Below, in pieces: positions 38,519 through 49,839 of a stretch of 64,000 nt of DNA. The position numbers and the translations under genes are program-made. Every line of letters starts with the position of its first letter. Positions within the stretch are counted from its first letter, which is position 1. Under the pieces are notes generated by a model. That model was not told the DNA's origin and ran no database searches. It saw nothing but the letters and a program-made list of their open reading frames with translations. This DNA is from Harpalus rubripes (taxonomy: Eukaryota > Arthropoda > Insecta > Coleoptera > Carabidae), in contig OY720465.1 of the NCBI GenBank assembly GCA_963082715.1, positions 28,090,688-28,154,687 of the forward strand, read 5' to 3'.

Positions 38519-39399
38519 AGCTGTATTCTTTTTGACCCAATGGAAACTCAGCTCAGTACATAACTGAGTTGAGATGAAGTGAGTTGTGATGTGTGCAAAA
38601 AGAACAAGTTTAATTCCATTTTATCACTTCCTTCTTTACCGATAGTATTTGCTGTAACTGGTGTCAAAATTAGTGACTTATTTTCTAATCAATGATACTG
38701 TTTATAAACGAAAAATGGATAATGTTGAAAATATATTACTGTAAGTATATCTGTATATGTGAATATAAAATTTGTTGTATTATACCTTAAAATGCAAACT
38801 GAGTGTTTCAAATCATTTTGAGTTTTGTAAATTGGTAGTGTATCATCGGAAAGGGGTGAAAGTGAGTTTACTCAGAACAACTCAGATTAGTTTTATCAAA
38901 AAGAACAACGATTTCCTGAGTTTATCTGAAGTGATCTGAGATGAGCTGAGATAGCTGTATTCTTTTTGGACAAAATCTCAGTTAATCTCAGATCACTTCA
39001 GATAAACTCAGGAAATCGTTGTTCTTTCTGACACAACTGATTTGAGTTGTTCTGAGTAAACTCACTTCCCCTTTCCGATGCTACACTACCAGTTTACAAA
39101 ACTCAAAATGATTTGAAATACTCAGTTTGCATTTTAAGGTTATATAATTCAAGAAAATTTATATTCACATGTACAGATATACATACAAGTAATATATTTC
39201 CAACATTATCCATTTTTCGTTTCATAGATCAGAAAAATGTCACTAAATTTGACAGGTGTTACAGCAAATGCTATCGGTAAAGTAGAAAATTATAAAATGG
39301 AATAAAACTTGTTCTTTTTGAAAAATCACAACTCACTTTGGCTCAACTCAGTTACGTACTGAGCCGAGATACAACTGGGTCAGAAAGAATACAGCTATT
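38519..39399. mobile_element. About 880-bp near-palindromic element
   Basis: Two arms of about 430 bp, inverted around 38950, with outer ends agctgtattctttttgaccc / mirror at 39380-39399. The centre has another copy of the agctgtattctttttg end, so it looks like two head-to-head units. Arms hold repeated ctcagctcagt-type blocks, as in the element at 25942-26643. It lies in an intron-like position; no coding sequence. Confidence 0.8.
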
Positions 39400-39536
39400 T
39401 TCTACATAATAGTTTTCCTATTACAGTGCTAGGAAAAACTAATTTTTATTTTTTCATGTTATAGCTTGTTTTATAATTAACATATTGTGCACTTTGTTTA
39501 TTTTTTCTTGGAATACTAAAGGAATTTTCTCCAAAG

Positions 39537-39872
39537 CAGTTGCCCGTATCAAAATTTTACAAGAATACATAATTAAGCTCAACATTTTTTATACAAAAAA
39601 GGATTCTTACACTTTTTACTTAGGACGAACTGTCCAAGAGTTAGGTTAAAAAATATTTAACCAAAATAACAATTTATGAAATAAATTTATAGTAAGTATT
39701 AAGTACGTAATATTGTATATTCTTTGAGTAATTTAAATTTCTTTTTGGTTAAATATTTCTTAACCTAATTCTATGACAGCTCACCCTAGGTGAAAGAATC
39801 ATTATTGTATAAAATTTGTATAAAAAATTTTGAGCGTTAATTTTGTATTATTAAAAAATTTTGATACGGGCA
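39537..39872. mobile_element. Hairpin MITE, about 335 bp
   Basis: Inverted ends ttgcccgtatcaaaatttt (39540) and aaaattttgatacgggcaat (to 39872), with further paired blocks inward (attctta / taagaat-like). No coding sequence. Confidence 0.75.
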
Positions 39873-40127
39873 ATTGTTTTCGAGAAAATGGCCAATAACC
39901 TACAAATGCCACCCATTGGCGGGAGGTTCCCATTGTCCGATTTTCGAAAACTTTTCATATGCAGTTTAGCGCATTTTTTTGAACAGGATTCCGTTTAAAA
40001 AGCTTTTGTTGCAGTTTCTTTGAGGTTGGGTTTTTTTCAGTAGATTTTCTGGACTAAATAGTATCTCTTTCGTCTACAAATAGCCGGAATTAAAAAATAT
40101 TAATAGATTGTTTATCATGTATTTTAG

Positions 40128-40226
40128 GATACACAAGTGGATCTGCAAATTGTAAGAAAACTATAAAATGTAATACGAGTACGAGTATAACGAAAAACAC
40201 ACCAACGAAAAATATTAAACGACTGG
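40128..40226 (+). pseudogene. Tyrosine-recombinase gene, 99-bp exon
   Basis: Acceptor tgtattttag, donor ctgg|gtaata. Phase 1 on both sides and open across 33 codons in the frame carried from the previous exon. Encodes a Thr/Lys/Ser-rich linker (KCNTSTSITKNTPTKNIKRL). Confidence 0.55.
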
Positions 40227-40289
40227 GTAATATTTTTATGACATTCTATTATGGGGACACTATGCACTAAAATATGTTATTTCTTAAAG

Positions 40290-40488
40290 CCCCAGTGTCT
40301 CCAATTGGGCGTATTAGTAGAAGAACTTGGTCTACCCCTGAAAGAGCTGCGGCCAAAAAACATTTTGCCTTTTATGTAAACAATAACACCCTGCCCAGTG
40401 CGCAAGTGTTTTGCGTTCAGAAGAAGCTTTAAAATCCAGATCAGTGAACCAGTTAAAAGCCTGGGTTAATAACCAAATTAAGAGAAAG
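40290..40488 (+). pseudogene. Tyrosine-recombinase gene, C-terminal Myb/SANT-like exon
   Basis: Acceptor ttcttaaag, donor aaag|gtaatt. Phase-1 entry gives APVSPIGRISRRTWSTPERA and AKKHFAFYVNNNTLPSAQ; a one-base frame change near 40403 then leads to SEEALKSRSVNQLKAWVNNQ and a basic end. A Trp-containing helix, an acidic/basic middle and R-S-x-x-Q-L-K-A-W-V at the end recall the short Myb-like C-terminal unit found in this recombinase-type protein family. The frameshift confirms decay. The true stop may lie in a further exon. Confidence 0.6.
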
Positions 40489-41585
40489 GTAATTTATGTT
40501 TGTAAGGATTTATGAAAATTCACTGTGTACAATTCACAACAGAAAGTTCATGACTCACATTGAAAAAGAAATTAAACATTTACTACATAAAAAAATTTGT
40601 TTGTGAATTTTGCGCAGTGGTGCATTATTTCCGTTATATTTATACGATATATATATCGTATATATATATATTCTTTCGAGTTCTAGTTTCTTCCACTATA
40701 CAAACAAGTAAATTACAAAATATCCATCACCTTGTGTGTTAACAAAAATAACTCGGAATAGACTATGAACTTAGACTATTAGACTAAGTCTAATTCTGAT
40801 CTTTATTCATTTAAAAGTAAAGTAGGTAGTTGAAAAAATTGTTATCTGGAAATATAATTTTCCATAAATTCACTCTAACAGGCAACAAAAGTATATCGCC
40901 ATTCGTCGTTTGTAATTTATTTCCATTTTTGAAATATGATTCAAAAAGAAGAGCTTTGAGATCTTTAGATAACATTTTTAACAATATCGTGTCAAGTTGA
41001 CATTTAATTAAATACTTTTAAATTAAGAACGTACGTTTCTTTGTTCATAGTCTTCTCCGAGTTATTTTTTTTTCTTGAACACACTGAATACCAAATATTC
41101 ACACACACACTTTCAATCTCATGTCCATTTGGCATTCGTACATCGTTTCCAAACCAGCAGTCACTCTCCTTTTTTTCTTCTTCGTTCATTCCTCCCTATA
41201 TTCTCGTTGCAGATTTTCCATAGCAGATTTAAACGTATTATACTATTTCCATGCCTTACACGAAATTCAAATATGCAACACCTTGCGGCCTTACCCACAC
41301 ATTCCTATCCAAACATTGCGTTCTCCTCATCTTTATACAATTTCTCGACAAGTGTCCAATGCACAGAAAATAAAATTATTTAATTTTTTGTAGGTCAAGT
41401 ACAACCTCGAATCTATATAGAAAGAAGCGCAACAGGTCCAGAAACAGCACCGATACTCTGTCGGCGCCTTTAGTGCCCGAACTGTGAAGTGCGAAGGGGG
41501 AAATTTAGGATGGGGGAATTCAATCACTTTCAGTTATAGTTAAGCAAAAGCGAATTTTTATTTAATCTAAAATAGTTTTATTTTT
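40489..41585. other. No gene recognised
   Basis: AT-rich. Several overlapping forward frames at 41041-41393 have no domain and look like an interspersed repeat related in style to 36600-37100. A possible acceptor (tttttgtag near 41392) precedes a short open stretch, but nothing supports an exon. Confidence 0.4.
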
Positions 41586-41590
41586 GTATA

Positions 41591-42009
41591 TACAGGGTGA
41601 ACACTAGAACATGGGTAAACAGTTTTTGTCAAATATTATCTGTACCGAAAAACATTACGCAGTGCTTTATAAAAATTTAAAGAATATAATTCAGAATTTT
41701 TGGATGCTAAAATTTTTAAATTACATTTTTGGTCCTCAAGTAAACATAATTTAAACACGTAGTAAAAATGGATTTAGTATACGAGTATTTAAAAAAATAA
41801 CGCATACTAAATCTGATTTTACCACGTCTTTAAAATAAATTTATTCGGGCATCAAATTTAAAAATTTTGACTTCCAAATATTCATAATTTTATTCCCTAA
41901 ATCTGTATTTTTGAATCACTTCATAACGTTTTCCGGGACAGGTAATATTTGAGTTAAACTATTTTCCCATGTTAAACGTTTAAGTCATGGTTTGTAGTGT
42001 TCACCCTGT
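41591..42009. mobile_element. MITE with cagggtgaacac ends, about 420 bp
   Basis: Inverted ends cagggtgaacacta (41594) and tagtgttcaccctg (to about 42009) with weaker pairing through most of the element. A TA precedes the left end. The cagggtg start is the Tc1/mariner-superfamily style. Confidence 0.75.
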
Positions 42010-43368
42010 GTGGCCAAACTAAGAAAAACGCAAATGCTTCATACAAATATTTATTACGGAGTGTTTTTGCAAAATTAAAATTAATTGTGATTTACAATTA
42101 TTGTTTTTTATGACCTTTTGTATTTTTGAAATTCTATTTATAAATTTTGAAGAACTAGGTAATCTCATACTATTACATTACTTGAATTAAAAATTAAATT
42201 ATATGGAAATTTATAGTATGGATGAACTAAAGAAAACTTAAATTTTCAATTAAATTTGCTAAAACATATTTTGACAGTGCTATTGCATGAAAGTTTTCAA
42301 ATCCCAATATTCTAACTTCGAAGTATAAACTACATTCTCGACCTAAAACGGTCACTTACTGTTTATAATACGCTATACAAGTTTCAGCCCCGTGAGTACA
42401 ACTAAGAGACAGTGCCGCTCCTTGGATAAAAGACGCATTTGTGCAAAATGTAATTTGCAAATTAAAAGAAATTTAATTTTTATTTACATACCTACTGTGT
42501 AATAAATATATGTACGTACATAAAAATATAAATAAAAAAATAATACATACTACATATACACATTCTACTTATTTACCCTCCTCGCCTAACGTTACCCGCC
42601 ACAAAAAATTTAATGGGGTATTCTAATGTAGAAAAATTTAAGGTAAAAATTGTTATAATATTGTGGATTATGCTAAAAAATAACGGAATCATGTAAAAAA
42701 ATCTAAAATTTATTTTTTGTAACATGAATTTTCTTGCAATTTATTTTAGCGCTAAAAAGACATTTAAAAATTTATATCTCACTCAAATTAAATAAGAAAA
42801 TAACCCAAAATTTTGGATTTGTAATATAAATATGTGAAAGTTTCAGAAAATAAAATAAAAAGCATGTCTACAGTGATAATTATATAATTTTTTTTTGAAA
42901 AAATTTATCTGAATAGGATTACTATATTAATTTTGTGGACTGGTTATTATTTGTACTCATTTATTCGAGCAAATTAGGTCTGTTCGGAGAGTAATTAATA
43001 TGAATATAATTTTCTGTTTGATGCCATGTATTTCTTCGTATGGTTCGTCTGTGATGAAACATAATAAAGGCTTTTGAATCTGAATAAATATGTCCAAATA
43101 TCTATAAATTAAAGCGTAATATTTATGTTTAATATTATTTGTTTCTCGAATGCTGTAATTTTTAAAGAGATAATTCACAAAATATCATAAAACACAACAT
43201 TTCATATATTTATAATATGTCATTAATATTAAAATAATATTTCAAAAATACAACTAAGAAACTGGTTTATTTCCGTGCTAAATTATAAGATAACTATATT
43301 ACCAGCTGAGCAGTTCCTCAAAGAGTTGCCTTGGTATGATATTTGAGAGACCTCGAAGAGACGGCCGG

Positions 43369-43374
<6 letters not shown>
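42010..43374. other. No gene recognised
   Basis: AT-rich, with one 73-codon reverse frame (42957-43178) lacking any domain. Confidence 0.5.

Positions 43375-43427
<53 letters not shown>
43375..43427. repeat. (TA)n microsatellite
   Basis: TA repeat lying exactly where the envelope-like coding similarity to its right stops. Confidence 0.95.
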
Positions 43428-43430
<3 letters not shown>

Positions 43431-45040
43431 TGCTGACCGGATGGATTTCCCATGGACATCGGATTATGATTTTTGGCTGACGATGTGTGATCATGTACGT
43501 ATCAGGCTTAACTTCGGAAAGTATGGTTTGTTTTGCGTATTGAATAGAATTTTGTGATTTCGTCGACTGTGGCTTCTATATACATCTTTAAGGCGCATTG
43601 CGGTCCGTAAACCGCATCCGAGGAGAACATGGGCAGATAGCACAATCTGTCGTGATAAGGCCGGTACTGATGCAATCCGGTGCCGGAAATCAGTCGCGTG
43701 GTTTTTCCATTGACGGCCAGATACATTATGTCATGCATTATCATGCACGTGTCGTTTTCCCAGCCAAAAGGTGTGGTTAGCAATTCTACTTGTTTCCAGT
43801 CGTGTAAAATTTGATTTACTGGAACTTTAACGTGGACGACAATTTTGTTGTTCCTAATACCGCAGTCGACAATGGGTAATTTGTAAAATTGAAACAGTTC
43901 CTTCACGTGGGAGGGCCACTGCATTCCATATTCCTGAAGTCGGGTTTGTAATTTGTCCAGGTCTGCTGCCAGGATTCCAGGAGTTAACAGGGCTGTTGTA
44001 AGTTTGCGGTTTTTACAGGCATTATGATTTTATTCTGTCGCATAAGCGTCAGCATGTCCTTTTGAGATTCATGTTTTGGGAAAATTTTGGCTTTCAGGGT
44101 CGAAATAATATTGCATGAATTATTTTGTGTTACATTTCTTTATTAGATTTGGACGCTTCGACAGAACGAAGCAACCATCATCAGCATTTTAAATATAAAG
44201 AATTTTTTTTAACAAAAGTATGAAGTTATTATGGTACTTATTTGTACTAATATTATTCAAACAGCGAAAGGAAACATTTTTGTAAACTTGGTCATACGAC
44301 GACCCACGCAGTATAGGCTAACCTTAACGTGAACAGTAGGTCAAGCCGTACAGCTGTGCGGAAACGTATGTTTTGAGATTCAGGAAATCATTAATAAAAA
44401 GTTGGCTGACCAATTTATTCGTGGAATTTTCAAATTATTGATCTTGATCTTGTGCCAAACGTCTAATCTTTGATTTTATATCCTGAAATGTGGACTGGAC
44501 ATTGGCGTCGTAATTTTGAAAATGTGCCGTGATCGTTATTATATGTTTATACTGTTCATGTATTCCACTCTGCAGTTGCTCAATTTTTTGGGTGATGTGG
44601 CGTTCATTCATGACAAAATTCTGCATTTTGGAGTCCGTCATGACTCCACAGCACGAACTGAAGGCGTCTCCGACGAAGTCGAGTACTGATCTGCCATGAC
44701 GACTAGGTGGATATTGGCTAGTCTATTTTCTATATTCCCTGGTTTGATTTTTTCCAGTTCAAAGAAATAATTTGGACCTAGAGAGGCATCCAACATTGTT
44801 GATAATGCATCATAGAGGTCGGAAAGTTCCATGACATCATTGGCTATTTTGTAGTTAGGGGCGCCTTCTTCACTGCATTGTATTTTGTTGGACGGATCGA
44901 CTGATCTTGTTTTTCGACCCACCGGGCTTCATATGTGAGCGGAATGGTGGCTTCAAATGCTATAGTGTCTGGTAAATTCTTTCAGTACGCTCCTGCTACC
45001 AAACGAACAGAGACGGACGCTGGGGATACGACAACCAGCT
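43428..45040 (-). pseudogene. Retroelement envelope relic, surface and fusion parts
   Basis: Reverse frames carry a degraded envelope glycoprotein with several frame changes. From the N-terminal side: a short block ending LTYEARWVEK (about 44950), a helix-rich part (44638-44922), then a frame change into DFVGDAFSSCCGVMTDSKMQ, which looks like the fusion-subunit N-terminus. A long coiled-coil-like helix follows (44435-44641, heptads of I/L/V). After about 400 bp of inserted repeat it continues (43508-43990) with KIVVHVKVPVNQ, an NDTCMIM block, ISGTGLHQY and a CYLP site. It ends in the TA repeat at 43427. The order matches baculovirus-F-like envelopes of insect retroelements; other env lineages are not excluded. 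No gag or pol was found beside it, and it is plainly dead. Confidence 0.5.
44150..44184 (-). other. Hammerhead-like motif (CTGATGATGG plus stem)
   Basis: Read in reverse, ctgatgatggtt is followed by a gcttcg/cgaagc stem with a 6-nt loop. The order ctgatga-stem-gaa recalls the hammerhead ribozyme core, but the last core base differs (cgaag instead of cgaaa) and no convincing outer stem was found. A similar block is at 56806-56835. It may instead be a conserved end of an interspersed element. Confidence 0.3.
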
Positions 45041-45194
45041 GGTAAAGTAGGAATACTAGACTGAAACTTATACAATATTTACACCTTATACCTTACCTTT
45101 ATTTCCTACAGGGCATGGCAGTACTGCTCGAAAATCAAATACAGTGACTATGCTGGTTGAAGTTTTATCCTTGTCTTTTTTTATTCGACACAAT

Positions 45195-45565
45195 TCTTTT
45201 TCTCTTCAGTGAGTGTCATATTTTTTCTGTAGTTTCGCCTTCTCTTCTACCCATCTTCCCGTGAATGCAAGACAAAGCTCACATTGATCTTTCTTCGGAT
45301 TAAAAAATCCAATATTAAATTCTTGACTAATTATGGTATAGTACATTAAGTAGTTTGCATGGGACACGTTTTGCTCCTGAAAATACTTGTAATCCCTATA
45401 TAGATCAGTTATTGATTTTCCACCTTCGATGTACTCCTTAGTTTGTGAGCGGCAATAATAGCTTTCTATTCTTGGAACCGAATTGATGTGATTTTTATCA
45501 CCTTCTTTTATACTCTCTGGGATAGCAGTGTGATTGCCATGTTTTCCTCTTCTGATTCTATTATT
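45195..45565 (-). pseudogene. Unclassified TE-type ORF fragment (IESYYCR block)
   Basis: A reverse frame of about 110 codons: RRGKHGNHTAIPESIKE, then HINSVPRIESYYCRSQTKEY, then a D-L-Y-R-D-Y block, and FNIGFFNPKKDQCELC with a Cys pair, ending KKYDTH and a stop near 45212. Upstream the frame shifts once (near 45545). From memory, the combination of an R-I-E-S-x-Y-C-R block and a P-K-K-D-x-C-x-x-C block recurs in transposon-derived insect proteins, but I cannot name the superfamily. The protein would continue beyond the stop, so this is a fragment. Confidence 0.45.
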
Positions 45566-45599
45566 CTTTTAGTCAAGTTTTCTTGTTTTTCAATAACGG

Positions 45600-46280
45600 T
45601 TCGAACTGTTCCACTAAAAATTCCCAAAGTTGCCATAAAAAACTGTTTAAAGATGCGAATTTTTTGATTTTCGTTTAACTTTTAATAAAATGTGTACTAT
45701 ACACACTTTCCACACAAAGGAACTGTGTATCATGTGCCCTTCGGAATATATTTACAATTCACGCCTGGTTTTCAAGAAAACAAGATGATCCATTCTGAAT
45801 TATGTATCTATATATTTTTCATTATTCTTTATATTGTAAAACTATATGTTAATAATACTGTACTTATTATATGTTTATAATAAAATTTTGTAAATAGTAT
45901 TTGTGAATTGTATATACTTACCCAGTATACTTTATTTACATTTTTCAGGATAAAAACGAGTAAAGTAAGTAAAAAAGGTTTGTAATCACATATAAAACAT
46001 CGGTAAAAAAGGTGGTATGATTATGCAATATTACATATGCATATTGTCACGACCGGGGGGTTGTGAATAATTTTGACAAGCTGAATTAATTACATTTCTT
46101 GGTTAAATAGTAATTTGGCCATTTTAGACGGTCGGACATATTTTTAAACATTTTATTGACATTCATTAGTTATTTGTGATTACAATAAAAATGTTACTTA
46201 CAGGACTAACCACAACATGGTTGGAACGGCTATCAGCATGATGCACAATACACAGATAAAACGTCAAAAGGGCTAGTCTT
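45600..46280. other. No gene recognised
   Basis: AT-rich; a 62-codon forward frame at 45692-45880 is hydrophobic by composition only. Confidence 0.45.
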
Positions 46281-46357
46281 CTTAATCGAGTGGTTACAGT
46301 TACTCCGTAACTCACCAACTTACTAACTTCTAACTTCTCCCTATTTGGGCTCGAGCC

Positions 46358-46361
<4 letters not shown>
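46281..46361 (+). other. Possible tRNA-derived SINE head
   Basis: A box-A-like aatcgagtggttacagtt (about 46285) and a box-B-like gggctcgagcccgg (about 46347) are spaced about 60 bp apart, as in pol III promoters. A TA repeat follows directly, like a SINE tail. No clean cloverleaf could be drawn, so a functional tRNA is not claimed. Confidence 0.3.

Positions 46362-46441
<80 letters not shown>
46362..46441. repeat. (TA)n microsatellite, 80 bp
   Basis: Pure TA repeat following the SINE-like segment. Confidence 0.96.
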
Positions 46442-46443
<2 letters not shown>

Positions 46444-47066
46444 GATTATTATCATAATGTGGTATCATGATGCAAGTAGGTTTAGCTTCCTGAATGACTC
46501 CTCATTATGTATGCGTCATTGTCTTTAGTGCAATTTCTATTCAATCCATTAGTTTGGTTTACTTTATTAGTCCAAAATATACCTTTTAGTATTGTATGCG
46601 TAAGTCGGCCTATGACCCTTACGCAAGTTGTGGAATGAAGAGTCATCCTGATAACAGGAATATGAGATAGGTTCGATAACCTTCTAAGTAGACAGGAACT
46701 TGAGGTTTTGTGAAGCGTCATAATGTTCAATACGGATTCTACTAAATTTGGAAAGGTTGTCGAAATACTTTAGATTAGGACTTTTCTTAATCACCCGTCA
46801 CTTCCCGTTGTGCGGCGTAAGTGAGGAAAGTAATAAAGCAGCGGATGTGATTATTAGGAAGTACTCAAATTAAGAGTTATAATGTTTTGGTTTTCTTAAG
46901 TTATGATAAGGCCCTTTTATCATATGTGGGTGGAGTCAGACCAATTAGCTGTAGCTTATGGTATTAAGTAAATATACGTGGCATAAGAGTATATTCTTAT
47001 TCTTAGCACTTATGAATGAACTGAAAATTTATTATTCCAAAGTATGTATTAGGGACACACGTCATT
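46442..47066. other. No gene recognised
   Basis: An 82-codon reverse frame (46482-46730) has no recognised domain. Confidence 0.4.
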
Positions 47067-47108
47067 AAAGAGATTTACTAGTTAATAATATTCACTTATC
47101 GCGGCTGA
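47067..47108 (+). repeat. 42-bp direct repeat, left copy
   Basis: aaagagatttactagt followed by a cttatcgcggct block. The same sequence, with about five changes, is at 48833-48875 in the same orientation, so the pair brackets the piggyBac-like ORF. Confidence 0.75.
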
Positions 47109-47499
47109 CACTTCCCCCCCCCCCCCAAGTCCATGTCGCCCCTGACATGGGTTTAGCGGGGCTATTAATATTTACTTGCATCATTTGGCCACTTACATGT
47201 ATGTGGGAGACATTATTATATAATTGGGGTATCTGGCTGATTGGACTAGCTGGAGGGCTGCTGCTGGTGCGAAGTATGTGCGTGGTTCCCGTACCTCGTC
47301 ATAGGTAGGGTGTTGGATTGGCCGGTCTCATATGTTGTGTCCGATGTGGGTGTGGGTACCGATGGGTTGGTGTCGGTGTTGTCACAGCCGTGGTCCTGGT
47401 ATCAGGCTCTGAGGGTGGTGATGGGAGTGGCATTCTAAATACATTCTGGGCAGACCAACTAGTATGTGTTTTATACTTATTTCTAATACATTTAATATT

Positions 47500-48465
47500 T
47501 CTACCAAGGTTCTTTTCATTTTCAGTACCTGTATATATTTCAAAGTTATATGAAAAACCACTAACACCACATAAAATGAAGAGCTTGTAACCCCATTTAT
47601 GCGGCTTCGCAGGCATATACTGCTTCATATAATGTCTAGCTTTGGAAGCGAACATTTGTTCATCCACGGAAAGCTTTTCTTCTAATGGAATGCTTCTAAA
47701 TTTATTATTTAGGTGATCAACTATTGGTCGGAACTTATGTAGCCGATCTCGATCTGGATTGTTTTGATCCAAATTGGTATTATCGTTGAAGTGAATGCAT
47801 TTTCTTATAAATTCAAATCTTTTTTCACTCAAGACGTTCTTTATTTGAGGATAGCCTAAGGAATGATACCAATAACTGCGGCAGTTAGGCATTTGAACCA
47901 AAGACATATAGACGCAGATACCCAGATATTGATTTATATGTACGTCAATTAGTCCAGCAGGTTTACTTGGATTTCTTTGTGTTGAATACAGATTGAATTC
48001 AGAAACTATTCTGTCTATTAGTGAGTCATCAAAAAAATATTTGAAGAAAGCATAAGGTGTAGATAACTCTAAAAGAGCATTGGATAGTTTGTTATTTCCT
48101 TTGAAAGTCTTGGCAGTCTCGTCGATGATTAATTTTTTTCTTTTCCAAACTACTTTCTTACTCCGTAAAGTAATAGACTCTTGAGTGACATCAATATCCT
48201 TTGAAGTAGCTCCCAGTTGCTGAGTTATACCAATATCCTTTGAAGTAGCTCCCAGTTGCTGGTCAGAGTGATAGTCGTTGACAACAACTCCATCTTCAAA
48301 TTTAATGGGCAAGTCTTCAATGTTCAACTGATCAGAATTATCATCTGACCTTGCATTTTCAGGACTTTCTTCAGATTCACTTACGTCTCAGTCATCGTCA
48401 CTATTCCAGAAATTAGCTGCAATTTCTTCCAATTCCCGATCAGTCAAAGGTCTTTCGGTATTCAT
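47500..48465 (-). pseudogene. piggyBac-type transposase, C-terminally truncated
   Basis: The first ATG is at 48465. The acidic N-terminus (LTDRELEEIAANFWNSDDD) is followed by an in-frame TGA at 48388-48390, after which the frame is open. Then comes a 13-residue tandem duplication (QQLGATSKDI twice), and the DDE_Tnp_1_7 region: STPYAFFKYFFDDSLIDRIV, YLGICVYMSLVQMP, YWYHSLGYPQI, FRPIVDHLNNKF, and LSVDEQMFASKA, which holds the first catalytic Asp. It continues with KPHKWGYKLFILCGVSG and stops matching after LGRN near 47500. The open frame runs on to 47299 through unrelated Pro/Thr-rich codons. The later two catalytic Asp residues and the Cys-rich C-terminus are missing, so it is inactive. Family members move by precise TTAA excision. 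Confidence 0.85.
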
Positions 48466-48832
48466 AGTTACTCTGCACTACTTTTAGACAACAATACAGC
48501 CAGAAGAAAAATAATAAAATATATAACTTCCTCTTACCTTTAGATTTAATGTAACTTCAATCCAAAATAGAATTATATCAGTAGTTTATCACAAACAATA
48601 ATAATCTACGGACACATTGATACACTGTCAATATGAGTGAAACGGGGCCAACTATCTAACCAAGTTTAGCTGTGAGTAAATGTTAGTGGCGACAATGAAC
48701 CTTATTGCCATGTATATTAGGACGTATCTAATATGCTACAGAGCGAAGGTACGGTCTTAGTGTTGTTAAATTACATATATGTAGGTAAAAAAAGTGTTGT
48801 AGCAAATGTGCTACATTGCGCAGTATATGGTT

Positions 48833-48875
48833 AAAGAGATTTACTAGTAAAACATATTCATTTATCGCGGCTCTG
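48833..48875 (+). repeat. 42-bp direct repeat, right copy
   Basis: Partner of 47067-47108; preceded by ttaa at 48831. The two may be ends of a larger element carrying the piggyBac-like ORF, but no CCC/GGG termini were seen. Confidence 0.7.
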
Positions 48876-49460
48876 AGAATATAACATTTTATTTATAGCT
48901 ATCCATTTTATTAACCAAATGTATAAATTCACTATAATTACTGAGAACATAATACATATATGATTTTAAATTATCTAATATGAAGTTTGGATAAAAAGTC
49001 AACATTTCTTTATATATCGTACAAACAATATTATTTTCTTGTTTGAATATAAGTTTCTTTATATTGTCAAGAGATTTTCCGGGCATTAAATAAGCTTGAA
49101 TATTAATTTTGGAGAGGTGAATTAATGTGAGTTGATAGCGTTCTTGTTTTTATGTATTTCTAACATTTCTAGAGTTAATTTTTTATGTAATTATTTTCAC
49201 ATCTTAGAATTTTCGTTTCTTTAAAGTTGAATGTGTGTTTGTCGGTCTGTGCGTGGTGGACTTATGTACATTTTGTGTTTTTATTTGCATTTCTTTCGTG
49301 TTCAGATAATCTTGTCCTTAAATACCTCTTGGTTTGTCCAATGTAAACTCCGTCACAGTCCGAACATGAATATTAATGTCCCTATAATATTCCCCAAAAT
49401 GAAGAGAATTAAAATAATTTAGCGTGTCTGACAAACTATCACTTATTTTAGATATAAATT
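48876..49460. other. No firm gene
   Basis: A 65-codon reverse frame at 48889-49086 is helical in composition (MPGKSLDNIKKLIFKQ ...) with no recognised domain. The rest is non-coding. Confidence 0.4.
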
Positions 49461-49464
49461 TTAG

Positions 49465-49815
49465 TCATAATTTGTCTAACAATATTTCATTTTTCATCCA
49501 TTTTATACAGATTGAATAATCAGTTTCTAGTCTATGAAATTCAATATTATGTTCCTCGTCACCAGTGCTAGTTATTAGATTTACAATACTTTTTATATAA
49601 TCTACAAAAGCATTCCATTCTGACACATTGAATACAATACTGTTCTGCGATTTATATTTTACAATCTTAACAACGACTTCTACATTTATGGGATAAATTC
49701 CCACATACAGGACTTTTTCGTTATTGTTGCAAAGGTTGTAGGCTTGTAGCAATAAGCAAGAAGAATGACTGGTTATCATTTTCTGGGCCATTCTGTAAAA
49801 ATGAACAAATATCAT
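49465..49815 (-). CDS. Unrecognised ORF, 116 aa
   Basis: A single open reverse frame with protein-like composition: an N-terminal helix-like part, a VEVVVKIVKYKSQNSIVFNV beta-like block ending in S-E-W, a helix (FVDYIKSIVNLITS), and a C-terminal ICIKWMKNEILL segment. No domain is recognised. Small ORFs with an E-W block occur in some Polinton-type elements, and a Polinton polymerase relic begins 2.6 kb away, but the strands differ and the link is speculation. It could also be chance in AT-rich DNA; length and composition argue mildly against that. Confidence 0.35.
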   Translation of the reverse strand: MIFVHFYRMAQKMITSHSSCLLLQAYNLCNNNEKVLYVGIYPINVEVVVKIVKYKSQNSIVFNVSEWNAFVDYIKSIVNLITSTGDEEHNIEFHRLETDYSICIKWMKNEILLDKL

Positions 49816-49839
49816 CTATATCTAATATTTGAGTTTATC

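Noticed and set aside
46281..46361. Functional tRNA gene
   Set aside because: Only box A- and box B-like motifs are present; acceptor and anticodon stems do not pair.
47318..47590. 90-codon forward ORF opposite the piggyBac gene
   Set aside because: Antisense shadow of the longer reverse frame.
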